From positions 152,501 through 175,000 of the forward strand of contig WPIO01000169.1 in the NCBI GenBank assembly GCA_009760855.2: a stretch of DNA of 22,500 nucleotides. The letters run 5' to 3'. Below the pieces are notes generated by a model. That model did not search any database and had not been told where the DNA came from. It saw nothing but the letters and a program-made list of their open reading frames with translations. Source of the DNA: Cristatella mucedo (Eukaryota; Bryozoa; Phylactolaemata; Cristatellidae). A program made the position numbers and the translations under genes. Below are positions 1 through 9,859 of this stretch, piece by piece (position 1 is the stretch's first letter; every line of letters begins with the position of its first letter).

Positions 1-1150
1 CAAGATTCTCTTGTGTGTAGCACTGTTGCTCAGCAGCGCACTGCTCTGGATGGGAAGCATTGAGAATTAGAAAAATGCGGAAACGTCTTTTCCGCTAGGC
101 GAACTGAGCCCGCAAACTCCGAGAGAGGATTCTGACATGCACTAGCCTTCTCCAATGTCGTGATTATAATAACAACTATATTAATAGGTTGTCTATACCC
201 TTATTAGCACCCCTTGAGAATTTAATCCCTTTACAAGGGTTAGTGCACTGACTCAGATAAAGTTTGTTCAAATTTTCTCAAGGTCCTCCTGCATACTTCT
301 CACTATTGATTAACAAGCAGCTAAAATGAAGCTTTAAGCAAGGACCACGACCAACCGGTCAAGTGCAGTGCATCTCCTACCGACAGCAGAGTAAGGCTGT
401 GACATTTTAGATGCACCCTAAACTAGTGTACATACACCCCTATAATAAGCTATGTTTGTCAGTAAGAGCATTTGTTCATGAAGTCACACTCACATCAAGT
501 CTTAATAACTATTGTCTAGTCTTACAACAATAGTAGAGCCATATTGCATGTCAAGAAAGGAGGTGAGATAGTTTATGAATTTCAATGTGTAACTGCAATG
601 TCCCAGCAGCAGCAGCATTCCAGAGTGACTGAGAAAGAAGCAGAAGTCCTCCGAATTCGCGATGCTGATGCCTTCAGTCAATCGTGCCAGCCACAACGTG
701 CCGGAGAGGCTTGGGATGAAGAAGGATCGCGATTATTTCGGGGAGCCATTTTCCCCATTGTCTTACTTGACGGTCCACCCAGTATGTGCATATTACAGGT
801 ACATATGCATGTCCGTATTAGCCACAAAAGTCGTGTGCATTTGGGCATCACTGCACACAAGTGCTTGTGTTGCTTGTGAATGAGGATGAGTCCACTTGGC
901 CAAGTGGAGACTGTCGACTGTGTGTGATGGCGTGGGTGCATGTTGCTCTTAGCCGAAGCGGTTAGCTGCCACTGGTGAGCTGCATGCCGTCGGCCAGCCA
1001 ATGCATGCAAGACGAGCAAGCTTGGCGATCATAGCGATCGTGGCTCTGCAAGGTGCAACTAACTCATAGAAGCAGAAGAGCAGGACAAAGCAAGAAACAC
1101 CGGGGGACCGAGAAACCACAGCGAGGAGAGCCGGGTGGGATCCAGAGAGA
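1..1150. other. Unassigned non-coding stretch
   Basis: No coding sequence can be supported. The open frames present are short, overlap on both strands, and have no recognisable domain. A perfect 18-bp palindrome lies at 891-908 (TCCACTTGG/CCAAGTGGA). Around 165-235 there is an AT-rich segment that could be a heavily decayed minus-strand copy of the LINE tail described at 1160-1222, but the match is weak. Confidence 0.5.
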
Positions 1151-1159
1151 ATGAGATAA

Positions 1160-1222
1160 CCATAATAATGATGATTATATATTTATACAGCTCCCTTAGA
1201 GAACTAAATCTCTTTAGACAGC
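1160..1222 (-). mobile_element. 3' tail remnant of a CR1/L2-like LINE or its SINE partner
   Basis: On the minus strand this reads as a short hairpin-forming tail (AGAGATTTAGTTCTCT type) followed by an AT/ATT-rich end. The same tail closes the better preserved LINE copies at 7262-8003 and 8918-9652. Only about 60 bp can be aligned by eye and no coding remnant is attached. It could therefore be a severely 5'-truncated LINE or a SINE whose head has been lost. Confidence 0.5.
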
Positions 1223-1511
1223 ACTTGAGAGAGCTACAGCACTTTACGGTATTCTGGAAATGAAGCATCATGTCTACTGGTTTCAGATGGCCAAGAGCAG
1301 AAGACTGTGCCAATGTGCAAGTGCTAAAAACGGGCTACTGCAGCAGCTTCTTCTCAGCTCCAGTGTCCTTTACCCGCAAATGGAATGAAGTGTGACGAAT
1401 CTCCGACTGTAATTCCACAAGGCAAAGTGAGTATTTATCAGGAGAGTTTCCTAGGGTGCCCTCAGAGCCCAGCCGAGTTTTGGGGGTTTGCTCGCAGCAG
1501 TGCTAGACAAT
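1223..1511. other. Unassigned spacer
   Basis: Ordinary mixed-composition DNA between a LINE tail and a dispersed repeat. No domain, RNA gene or repeat is evident. Confidence 0.4.
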
Positions 1512-1690
1512 TCGCCGATGCGAGACGATCGGGTGACGCTCCGAGCCCTATAGTATGGCTAGCGACTTGTAGGTGCAGCAACACGCAGGCACCACGCAGG
1601 TCGGCGCCGACACGGAACACTGCAGCAACGAAGGCACCCGTGTCACCGTGTCTTACACACTCATATCTAGCAAGTCCATGCCCATAACGT
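1512..1690 (+). repeat. Dispersed repeat, copy 1
   Basis: This segment matches 19306-19475 in the same orientation. Both begin with GCCGAYGC, share GGCTAGCGACTTGTAG exactly, and later share a CACTCATA core followed by TAGCAAGT. Indels and substitutions between the blocks make this an old repeat pair, not a recent duplication. No terminal structure, poly-A or target duplication is visible, so the element class is unknown. Confidence 0.55.
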
Positions 1691-1711
1691 AGAGAATCAT
1701 AATAAACAATA

Positions 1712-1895
1712 ACAAGCAAGCTGATTTAACAGCCTAATTTGATTAGCCTTTTACAGAAACTTATTACAGAAGTGCCTTGACGGCTATCACTGCCGTTTGC
1801 AGTGGTGATAAAGGATCGCCCACTGCAGGATTCGAACGCACCACTTCGGGGCCAAGGTCGTGAAAAAAGCCTTACACAGTGAGCCATCACGGCTA
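1712..1895 (-). mobile_element. tRNA-derived SINE (family A), copy 1
   Basis: On the minus strand it starts with AGCCGTGATGGCTCAC. The polymerase III B box follows (CGTTCGAATCC, positions 1838-1828), then the family body GGGCGATCCTTTATC and a second hairpin-like section (GATAGCCGTCAAGG). It ends in an AT-rich tail near 1712. Family members share these blocks at 11889-12029, 17191-17358 and 18008-18175. The tRNA-like head with an internal B box is the hallmark of pol III SINEs. It encodes no protein and relies on a LINE for movement. Confidence 0.8.
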
Positions 1896-2540
1896 ACCAG
1901 AAAAGTCTATTTGACAGCCTCGGACGATAATAGGCATCCAGAATCACCCATAGTATACAGCTCCTGTGCCGCCCAGAGCATGACCTCTCAACTGCCCGAC
2001 CTCTCAACTGCCTGACTCGAGGTCGAGAGTGCAACAGGCATCTGTCTATATATCCTTGGGCGAAACTCGCACCTGGCCCAAATGCTTGGACACAACTGAC
2101 TGCCTATCACATGACTCGGGCTTGTGCACCCTGTCTAACCATGGATTCTGACATTTACGGTCGTTATAATTCCGGTACCGAAAATTGCATGTCGGCAGTC
2201 ACAATCTGACTGATGATCTAGCATGTCGGCGTTTCATGAGCATGCGGAGAAGCAGCCAGAAAGCTGTCGATGTCTTCCTCTAGCCTGGTGAACTCACAAG
2301 TACGCCACCGAGGGAGCAACACTTAACCCGACACGGCGATCGTCACAGCAAGTGACGACTGCAGCAAGGCTGACAGGTGACATCATGCATCAAAGAAGGA
2401 GGATCCGCGCGATCCCCTTTCGGTTGCAGCGAACTCAACCGCGTAATCGACTGCAGTGTACAGAGCATTGCCAAGCACAGAATGCGGCCGGCCCTCTTGC
2501 CTCGTGCTATTTCCCAAATGCACAGTAGCCAGAAATGAGC
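1896..2540. other. Unassigned stretch with short local repeats
   Basis: No gene is recognisable. Positions 1980-2012 contain two near-identical copies of a GACCTCTCAACTGCC block. The rest is mixed-composition DNA without an obvious repeat or RNA gene. Confidence 0.4.
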
Positions 2541-2632
2541 CTTCGAGGTTGTCAGTCATATCGCGACCTTCGCGAAAGCAATCGATTGTGGGATGGCATG
2601 ACGGGGCAACGGACGTCGAGCGTCCAGGCTAC

Positions 2633-2657
2633 GGGGGGGGGGGGGGGGGGGGGGGGG
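2633..2657 (+). repeat. 25-base G homopolymer
   Basis: An uninterrupted run of 25 G bases, flanked by CTAC and ACGCTC. A run this long can form G-quadruplex or triplex DNA and is prone to length change and sequencing error. It lies about 320 bp beyond the splice donor of the PDZ exon, so it would be inside the following intron. Confidence 0.95.
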
Positions 2658-2659
2658 AC

Positions 2660-2810
2660 GCTCGGTGGCTCCGATGGGTTTACCGGCAAAGGCCCGAAGC
2701 CTACGGTCAACGCCCACGCGCCAGCACTTCGATGGCCAGGTCGCAGGTTCGAATTTCGTGCGGTTCGCATTCCCCTTTGTCGCCCGACCGTCACGGCTGC
2801 TGCTGCCGCC
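2660..2810 (+). mobile_element. Possible decayed tRNA-like SINE
   Basis: A B-box-like GGTTCGAATTT at about 2755-2765 follows a GTCGCAG segment, as in the SINE family A members. A CCCCTTTGTCGCCC block downstream faintly resembles the family body. The A-box side cannot be aligned. This is weak and could be chance. Confidence 0.2.
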
Positions 2811-2974
2811 ACAAGAGCAGCAGCAGCAGCAGAAGTGTGGGCAGTCGGTCGGTCGCGCTCTGCCGCTATGCAAGTGAGAGACCGATGAACGAGCTGAGAT
2901 TTGATTTGATTTGATTGAGATTGATGAATTGCCTTTTCCTCCTTCCCCCCACGAGCGCCGCAAACTTTTCCCCT

Positions 2975-2980
2975 ACGTAC
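2975..2980 (-). other. Splice donor after the PDZ exon
   Basis: Read on the minus strand, the PDZ coding frame runs GAAGAG|GTACGTAGG. The GT lies at 2980-2979 and the site matches the eukaryotic 5' splice consensus AG|GTRNGT. The reading frame would hit TAG three codons after the junction, and the PDZ domain is complete just before it. Both facts support a real exon end. The intron phase would be 1, with one base of a Gly codon left before the junction. Confidence 0.7.
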
Positions 2981-3785
2981 CTCTTCGTCGCACGACAATC
3001 GTCGCCTCGGCACCCTCGGCGCACTCGCGCAGCAGACGCACCACGTCGTCGTGGCTCAGGCCGGCCAGCTGCACGCCATCGATGCTGAGCAGCAGGTCGC
3101 CGCGCAGCAGGCCGGTGCAGCGCTCCGCCTCGATGATGCTGTTGACCTTCTGGCCGTGCCGTGCCGTGATCACCGTGAACCCGAAGCCTTCAGGTCCCTT
3201 GACGATGCCCACCGTGGCCAGCACTCGCCGCCGGCGCGATCGCCGCCTGCGCCGTCGCCCGGTGATGGCGGCGCCTGACGACGCCGTACCGCAGCTGCTG
3301 CTGCGCTGGCTGCTGCCGCCACCGCTAGCCACCGACCACACGTCATCCTGCTGGGACGTGGCCGCTGCTGCTGCTGCTGCCGCCGCTGCCGAAGAAGCTG
3401 CTGCGGCTGAGCCATTCCTGGCCGGCGGTGAACGGCCACCGTCGTCACCGTCGGCGACGTCGTCACTGCCAGAGTTGCGGCAAAGACGACCACCACGGCT
3501 GCTGCCAGTGGTGGCAGCTACAGAGGCGATGGAGCTAGCGGCGGCAGCACCCCAGTCGGTGCGCATTCGGCTACCCGCCAGCGGGCGCCAGCGCTCCCAG
3601 CTGCCGCCCCCACTACTGCTGCTGCTGCCGCCGCCACCACTGTTGACGACTCTGCCATCGGCAGGGCTGGACGGGTCGCCGGGCAGAGGCTCCGAGCTCG
3701 GCTCGCTGCCTCGCTTCCTGTCAGCAGCGGTCGCAGCTCTGCCGTGCGTCGGCCTAGGCGAGGGGCTGCGTTTGAGGAACTTCAT
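2981..3785 (-). CDS. MAGI: Exon of a MAGI-like PDZ scaffold protein (partial gene)
   Basis: MAGI proteins are multi-PDZ scaffolds at cell junctions and synapses that bind the C-termini of membrane proteins. From the ATG at 3785 the exon encodes about 268 residues. Residues 1-170 are low complexity (Ser, Gly and Ala runs). An Arg-rich patch lies at about 176-187. A complete PDZ domain covers about 190-268. The carboxylate-binding loop is GFGF (200-203), and the first alpha-B residue is His (about 245, in GLSHDDVV), which marks a class I PDZ binding S/T-X-hydrophobic ends. The segments IVKGPEGFGFT and EAERCTGL are what suggest MAGI. The exon ends exactly at the end of the PDZ fold with AG|GTACGT at 2981/2980, and the frame meets a stop inside the intron. 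The ATG has A at -3 and an in-frame TGA at 3797-3795. The alternative is an internal exon with an acceptor such as the CTAG in the first codons; the low-complexity leader would then be an inter-PDZ linker. WW and guanylate-kinase-like domains are not in view, so the MAGI assignment rests on one domain. The PDZ call is firm; paralogue and start are not. Confidence 0.75.
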
Positions 3786-3797
3786 GCTTTCCAATCA

Positions 3798-4187
3798 GTG
3801 AGCGCGGCCGCTTGAGCTGTCATCGGCCACCGACTTGGTCGAAGGGCTGCCTCCGCTGTCACCCAAGCTGTGCATTGCTTCCGGAATCAGGATGCCAGAG
3901 GATGGTGGCCGGTGCCACCGGCTTGACGCAGCCGTCTGACTGATCAGATTAGACAGCGTCTGGAGTCGGCCACCGCAAGGTAGCAGCAGTGCAGATGGCT
4001 GCAGATCGCTACAGCATCGTCCCGCTGAGCGACCGCGCGCGATGCTGAGAATCTTTTTCCTACAACGTACACTGCCGATTGGAGGAATCGATGGAATTGA
4101 GGCGTTGCTGGCATCGGCAAAGCAGCGATGCAGGCGATGCCCAGACGAGACACACAAAGGTACGGTGAATGCGCAGCAGGCTTCCAC
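3798..4187 (-). other. Open frame upstream of, and in phase with, the PDZ exon
   Basis: A 130-codon open stretch on the minus strand ends at the TGA at 3797-3795 and is in the same frame as the PDZ exon that follows. Its last 30 codons are Ser- and Gly-rich (GDSGGSPSTKSVADDSSSG), like the exon leader. The earlier part is Cys- and Arg-rich and looks less like protein. No known domain is visible. It may be 5' UTR with a chance open frame, an intron end, or coding sequence cut off by a nonsense change. I cannot decide which, so it is not called as CDS. Confidence 0.35.
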
Positions 4188-4189
4188 GG

Positions 4190-5030
4190 GTGCTAAGTAA
4201 TCTCCTTAATAAGCAAAAATTCAGCATCTAGCATCTTCATAGCGATCTCCTCCACCTGCGAGTCAACATCATAATCACAACCATCACCATCGTCATCGTT
4301 GCAGCTGTCATCGACATCGTAATAATCATGCATCTTCAGCAGTGGGCTCTCCTCCATTTGGTGCACTGGCTTCTTCTGGTAGGTAGATAGATAGATAGAT
4401 AGGCTGCTGTGCAAGCAAGAGTCTCACTTAGCAAGCAAGCAAGCAGGGATCACTCTTGCTGCTCGGGTAGGCACACTTTCTTTTTGCTCAGCTCCGTCTC
4501 ATTGTGGTCCTTTCGTTGACATCGATCAAGGCTTTCTCTTCCCCGATTCTTCATCCCGCCGTCGTCGTCGGCACGCACCGGGGCTGATTGCCTCAGCTTA
4601 GCGACAATGGCCCTCTGCACAAAGCTGTGCAGCAGCTGGCTATCGAGGCAGTATCTAGATTGGTTCGGTTCGGAATCGCTAGCTCTGCCCGGGATCTCAT
4701 CAACCCGAAATCACCGTTCAGAAACAGCGAGCTTGTTTGCCGTGCACGCGCTGATCCATGGATAGAAAGCGACTCTAGATTAATCTAGATGCCGGTGCAT
4801 TGAGGCGAGCGAGTGAGCTCGATGAGTCACCGTGAGCTTTAGACACGGAGCTGCTGATGCTTGCACCCACGGGCATCAGCCTATCGCTCCAACGGCAAAG
4901 CGACTCAAGCTTGCTAGCCTCCTCATACGAATGTCGCCATCGATGGCAATGTCAGCGCTGTGGCTCCGTGTCTCTCTAGCTTGCTCACTGGCTCTCTCGC
5001 TCTCGAGTGCACTCGGGTAGGTATATGCGT
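4190..5030. other. Unassigned stretch upstream of the PDZ exon
   Basis: No convincing coding frame. It contains a short (GATA)n run at about 4384-4401, an (AGCA)n run at about 4427-4446, and a perfect 16-bp palindrome at 4774-4789 (TCTAGATTAATCTAGA). If the PDZ exon is the first coding exon, this area would include its 5' UTR or promoter, but no TATA or initiator can be picked out with confidence. Confidence 0.4.
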
Positions 5031-5039
5031 ACCTGTATA

Positions 5040-5165
5040 ATCTCTCTTTTGCTCTGTCTCCCTCTCTCTTTCTCCCCCCTTCTCCGCTATCTCTTTCTCC
5101 CCTTTTCTTTCTCCCCCCTCTCTCTCTCTCTCCCAGTTCTCTGCTCTCTATCCCCCTTCCAGCAC
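5040..5165 (+). repeat. Polypyrimidine low-complexity tract
   Basis: About 125 bases made almost wholly of C and T, in (TC)n, CTCCC and TTTCT mixtures. Frames across it give Ser/Leu/Pro-rich nonsense peptides. Confidence 0.9.
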
Positions 5166-5219
5166 AAAGAGCTCTCTTCCACTGTTTCTCTACCCTCTGC
5201 ATCTCTTTGCACAAGCCGC

Positions 5220-6740
5220 CTTACTCAACCATTTATAAGATTATCTTTGAAGCAGGATTTAAAAACGATACAACTTTTTTATGACCATCTCTCCAACTAG
5301 CTAGATATAATTAAAGGAATTTTGCCAAAACGATCCAAGTAGATAGCAAACATCAGAGCAAATTATAAGAGTTGGTCAGACAAAAAGTCGGACTCTTAAA
5401 ATGCAGTTTGATATGCACTCTGGCCCCAGTCCACATACCTGTACAGTCGCTTGCACGATTCTGTCAAGTGGCGCAGCAAAGATCAGGCCGAAAAAAGGGC
5501 CTGCCTTGCCTTTGCCACAGGTAGGTCTAGCCTGCATACACACTTTGAATGGGCACATCTGGGGGTGGGCAGGTGGGGGTTTGAGCGATTGACGAGTCAC
5601 CTTGAAGGCAGCCTCCAACGCCTGCCGTTGCAGACATCCGTGCGGAGGAGCGTCTAGGCAGCATTTGAGCATTTTTGCCACGCCACGGCGCTTGCCTGCG
5701 GCAGGGCGAAGCTTCGTCACAAAAGAAAATAGGCGGCCCGGGGCCCCGGCTACCCGGTTGCATGCATCGCCTGCATGCCTGCCTGCTTCCACAGCTTTGC
5801 TCCTCCCGATTGCAGCCGATCGCATGCGAATGAGCTGCAGCTTAATGCCAGCTGTCTGACGTCGCAAGCGGGCAGACTCGAGTCTCTAAACGGGCGGAGC
5901 CGGCTCGGCTCGTTGCGGGCCTTTTTTTTACCTGCTGCAGAGGCACTGCCACACCGGCACCGCCACGAGGGTCGGCAGCCCCTCTTGCTGAGCGCTGGCT
6001 GCTCCGAAACACTGCCTGCACCGTCGCAGCTACAGCTGCTGCTGCTGCTAAGTTGCAGCCGCCGAGGAGTCGCCTGCTGTCGATTGCTGCAGCCAAACGG
6101 CGGCGGACGACAACGCATGCAAGCCGAGCCAACGGCCACTGTCGTGCGGGTGGTGCAGTGCAGGCACTATTTACATTGCAATGCCCCTCTGAATGAAAGG
6201 ACACAATAAACAACGCACCAGCTCGAACAAAAGAAGTTAACCCATGTTTACCTGCCCAATGACCAAGGTCCCGGTTCTATTGCGATGCTGCGATTTTCAT
6301 TGATCACCCGGCCCTTTGCGACTATTCAGCTGTGCCACCCCCTCGCGCCAAAGGATCAACTTAGCGGTCTCGAGGTGGCCACTGGTCATGTTGTAACCGA
6401 GACGGTGTTATTGTACATCGGTTGGCAGCAGTATGCTACCGGGCCGGGCCAGCGCACAGGCCAGGCAGCTATCAACTCGGTGGCCCTAGCTGCAGTTAGC
6501 CAGCAGGACCAGTGTAACCAGTGACCCGAGGCATGTGTGCGATCACGCACGCATGCCACTGGCGACGGCAAGCGTGCATTCCTTTCCACCCAAGCCGACT
6601 GTGCACTTGGAGCCAATAAATCGAGTGCAGTGAGTGGAGCATGAAGTGCTGCAAGAACCCCCCCCCAACCGAATGCTGGGGTCGTAGGCAGCGATTGCTG
6701 AGTTTGGTGCATACGGCTGATTGCTTGATAAAAAAAAGGG
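5220..6740. other. Unassigned GC-moderate stretch
   Basis: Open frames overlap on both strands here and none has a recognisable domain, so none is called. CTG/CAG triplet runs appear near 6030-6050 and a GC-rich patch with GGCCCGGGGCCCCGG near 5735-5750. Pseudo-exons cannot be excluded from sequence alone. Confidence 0.4.
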
Positions 6741-6755
6741 CAGGAAGTCATGTTG

Positions 6756-7215
<460 letters not shown>

Positions 7216-7261
7216 TGCAATAACCATGGCTGTGTCTACTTGCAAACGTAGGCTTGTTTAG

Positions 7262-8003
7262 ATAAGGATACCACATCCAAGTTGGTCCATGCATTCGTGA
7301 CATCTCGTCTCGACTTCTGCAACTCACTGCTTACTGGCCTACCAGCATGTGCGATCAGGCGATTGCAGCTGGTGCTAAACTCTGCAGCTAGGCTTGTCTG
7401 TCGTGAGCGTCGCAGTTGCCACATTACTCCACTTCTCGCCGACCTGCACTGGTTACCAGTCAAGCAACGGATTGACTTCAAGGTTTTGTCGCTCACTTTT
7501 AGGTCTCTTCATTCTATGGCTCCAGCCTATCTTTCAGATATACTACCCATCAGGCAAAGCATCGTACCACTCGCTTTTCGGAATCCAACAGTCTAGAAAT
7601 ACCTCGTACAAACCTTAAATCCTTTGGAGACCGTGCATTTAGCTCGTATGCTCCCACAGCCTGGAACTCCCTCCCGACCTGCATCAGAACATCCCCTGAC
7701 CTGACCACATTTAAAAGAAACTTAAAAACATACCTATTTAGGACAGCATTTAGTGGGTCCTTGTGAATCGTCCTCAATGTGCTTATGCGTGCTGACACTG
7801 TTCATGCTGCCACTAACCACATTTGCATGCTGACCCAGTGTATGTAACCCCTAACCATGTTATTCATTTTGTTTGTTTTTCAAGCATGATTTTACTTACT
7901 ATTCTATTGCGTATCACTTTGCAGCAAATGTAAAGCGCCTAGAAAGAGATTAAGTTCTCTGAGGGCGCTTTATCAAGTGCAATATTATTATTATTATAAT
8001 ACA
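7262..8003 (+). mobile_element. 5'-truncated CR1/L2-like LINE, copy L1
   Basis: The frame at about 7270-7596 encodes the C-terminal end of a non-LTR reverse transcriptase. Visible motifs are HAFVTSRLDFCNSLL, LQLVLNSAARLV, ITPLLADLHWLPV and MAPAYLSDIL, which are standard for the CR1/L2/Rex1 group. The frame is then broken and the protein resumes in another frame to about 7765, with the SYAPTAWNSLP motif. An untranslated part follows, ending in a hairpin-type tail (AAAGCGCC...GGGCGCTTT, about 7933-7972) and (ATT)n to about 8000. The catalytic RT motif (YXDD) and endonuclease lie upstream and are missing, so the copy is dead. It matches L3 in inverted orientation. Confidence 0.88.
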
Positions 8004-8155
8004 GAGCTGTACTAGTTATTTAAATTAATGGATTAAGAAGCAGTGATTGATTAATTGAATGCCTGTCTTGAAGAGATTCGATCATGAATGTCGGCTAGTT
8101 TTCTTTAGCTTAATAATAATAAAAGTGATCTACTCATAGCACACTCTAAGCATTC

Positions 8156-8275
8156 GGCTAGCTGGTCCAGCGGTTAAGGTGCTCGCCCCGACCAAGGTCT
8201 GGCTGAGGCCGTGGGCTCGAGCCCCGAGGCATATGTGAAGCGCCTGAATAGAGATTAAGTTCTCTTGGGATGCCA
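8156..8275 (+). mobile_element. tRNA-derived SINE (family B) with a LINE-like 3' tail
   Basis: The head GGCTAGCTGGTCCAGCGGTTAAGG and the B-box-like GGCTCGAGCCCC form a tRNA-like pol III promoter. Directly after it comes AAGCGCCTGAATAGAGATTAAGTTCTCT, split here as AAGCGCCTGAATAGAG and ATTAAGTTCTCT. This is nearly the tail of the LINE at 7262-8003. Sharing a 3' end with a LINE is the known arrangement by which a SINE borrows LINE machinery. The (ATT)n end is not preserved. Confidence 0.75.
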
Positions 8276-8499
8276 TACAAACGAACTATATTTTTATATT
8301 TTGTGCTCTTCTAATTAATGGCGATGTAGCATGGCCGTCATCGTGCGCTTACAATGTCTGCCTTTTCTCTGATAACTGCTTGATAATTAAAGTTTCATTC
8401 AGAAGATCTTACGAGCACCATGGTTTCAGTTTTGGCTACCGAGAAAAAAGACAATTCAGCCTCTACAGCTAGTGACGAATAGAGGCTGAAAGGCTGGTC

Positions 8500-8917
8500 A
8501 ATAAATCCAACAGCTTCAGCCACGTGTACCCTTTGCTGAAGCAGCTACGATGGCTCCCTGTCGATCCACGCACGCAGAGCAAAATTCTTACTCTGTCCCA
8601 CAAGGCCCACTATGGTTTGGCGGCATCATACCTAGTTGAATGGCTGCACTAGTTTCAGCCTGATCGTGACCTCGGGTCCTCTATAGACTATAAATTTGCT
8701 GTTCAATTCCTTCGCTTAACATCTGTTGGCGACAAATGCAATGCTCGTGCTCTACAGTTCCTATACTGTGGAACTCACTTCCACAATTCTTATGAAACAA
8801 CAAATAACCTTGTGCTGCCGAGTGTGGCACCTCGTTTCGAGGGGTCTTGGGCTGCTACTTCCATGCTACTTGTTTCTTCGACTGCCATTTATGCTTCTCA
8901 CTTTCTCTTTGTTAATA
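8500..8917 (+). mobile_element. Decayed LINE remnant of a second CR1-like lineage
   Basis: Fragments in different frames encode LLKQLRWLPVDPRTQSKIL, a stretch ending YLVEWLH followed by a stop, and LWNSLPQF (from about 8765). They are in the order expected for the same C-terminal RT region as in L1, but with clearly different residues. Several frameshifts and stops show an old pseudogene. The 3' part runs into the tail of the oppositely oriented L3 copy. Confidence 0.7.
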
Positions 8918-9652
8918 ATAATAATAATAATAACAACAATAAAACACTTGATAAAGCGCTCTCAGAGAACTCAATCTCTTTCTAGGCACTTTCTATTTGC
9001 TAAATGCAAACACGATCGAATGTTGAGTGGTATTATGCTTGATAAAAAAACACGAATAACATGGTTAGGTGTGATATGCACAGGGTCAGCATGCACAGTA
9101 TGGTAAGTGTCAGCATGCAACAGTGTCAGCACTCTTAAGCACATACAGGACAAATCACAGACCCACTAAATGCTGTCATAAATATGTGCATTTTAACTTC
9201 TTTTTAAATGAGGTCACGTCAGGGGATGTCGTGACGGAAGTCGGGAGTGAGTTCCAAGCTTTCGGAGCATACGAACTAAATGCATGGTCTCCAAAGGATT
9301 TGAGGTTTGCACGAGGTATATGTAAACAGTTCAATTTCGAAAAGCTGGTGGTACGATGCTTAGCCTGGCGGGGCAGAAAATCTAATAGATAGGCTGGAGC
9401 CAAAGAATGGAGGGACCTAAAAGTGAGCGACAAAACCTTGAAATCGATCCATTGCTGGATTGGTTGTCAGTGCAGGTCGGCGAAAAGTGGTGTGATGTGG
9501 CAACTGCAATGCTCACGACAGACAAGCCTAGCTGCAGAGTTTTGTACCAGCTATAAGCACCTGATTGCACATGCCGGTAGGCAAGCAAGCAGTGAGTTAC
9601 AGAAGTCAAGACAGGATGTCACAAATGCATGGAGCATACTGAAGAAAACTTC
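8918..9652 (-). mobile_element. 5'-truncated CR1/L2-like LINE, copy L3 (inverted relative to L1)
   Basis: Read on the minus strand from about 9652, this matches L1 base by base over most of its length. It carries HAFVTS, FRSLHSLAPAYLLDFLP and SYAPKAWNSLPTSVTTSPD, then the same tail hairpin (about 8950-8992) and an (ATT)n end at 8918-8942. Frameshifts and stops interrupt the reading frame, so it is not functional. Its 5' break point is close to that of L1, which suggests either a preferred stop of reverse transcription or one copy arising by inverted duplication. Confidence 0.87.
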
Positions 9653-9699
9653 CCAGCCTTACATCACTTGGTCGATGTGGAATTGTTGAGTTACAGATG

Positions 9700-9727
9700 G
9701 AGATGCATATATACATATATAGATATA

Positions 9728-9767
<40 letters not shown>

Positions 9768-9820
9768 TATATATATATATATTATATATATATATATATT
9801 AAATATATTATCTATATATA

Positions 9821-9852
<32 letters not shown>
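9700..9852. repeat. (AT)n microsatellite
   Basis: Almost pure alternating A/T with interruptions such as ATTAAAT. It is self-complementary and can extrude cruciforms. It borders the 5' side of LINE copy L3. Confidence 0.95.
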
Positions 9853-9859
9853 CACGACA

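Noticed and set aside
2208-2240. Possible hammerhead ribozyme core (CTGATGA ... GTTTC)
   Set aside because: The second box is GTTTC, not GAAA, on the same strand, and the expected three stems do not form.
3795-3797. Selenocysteine reading of the in-frame TGA
   Set aside because: PDZ scaffold proteins are not selenoproteins and no SECIS element can be assigned here.
5376-6213. Cys- and Ala-rich overlapping frames as a real gene
   Set aside because: Frames of similar length lie on both strands with no domain, conserved motif or clear splice pair.
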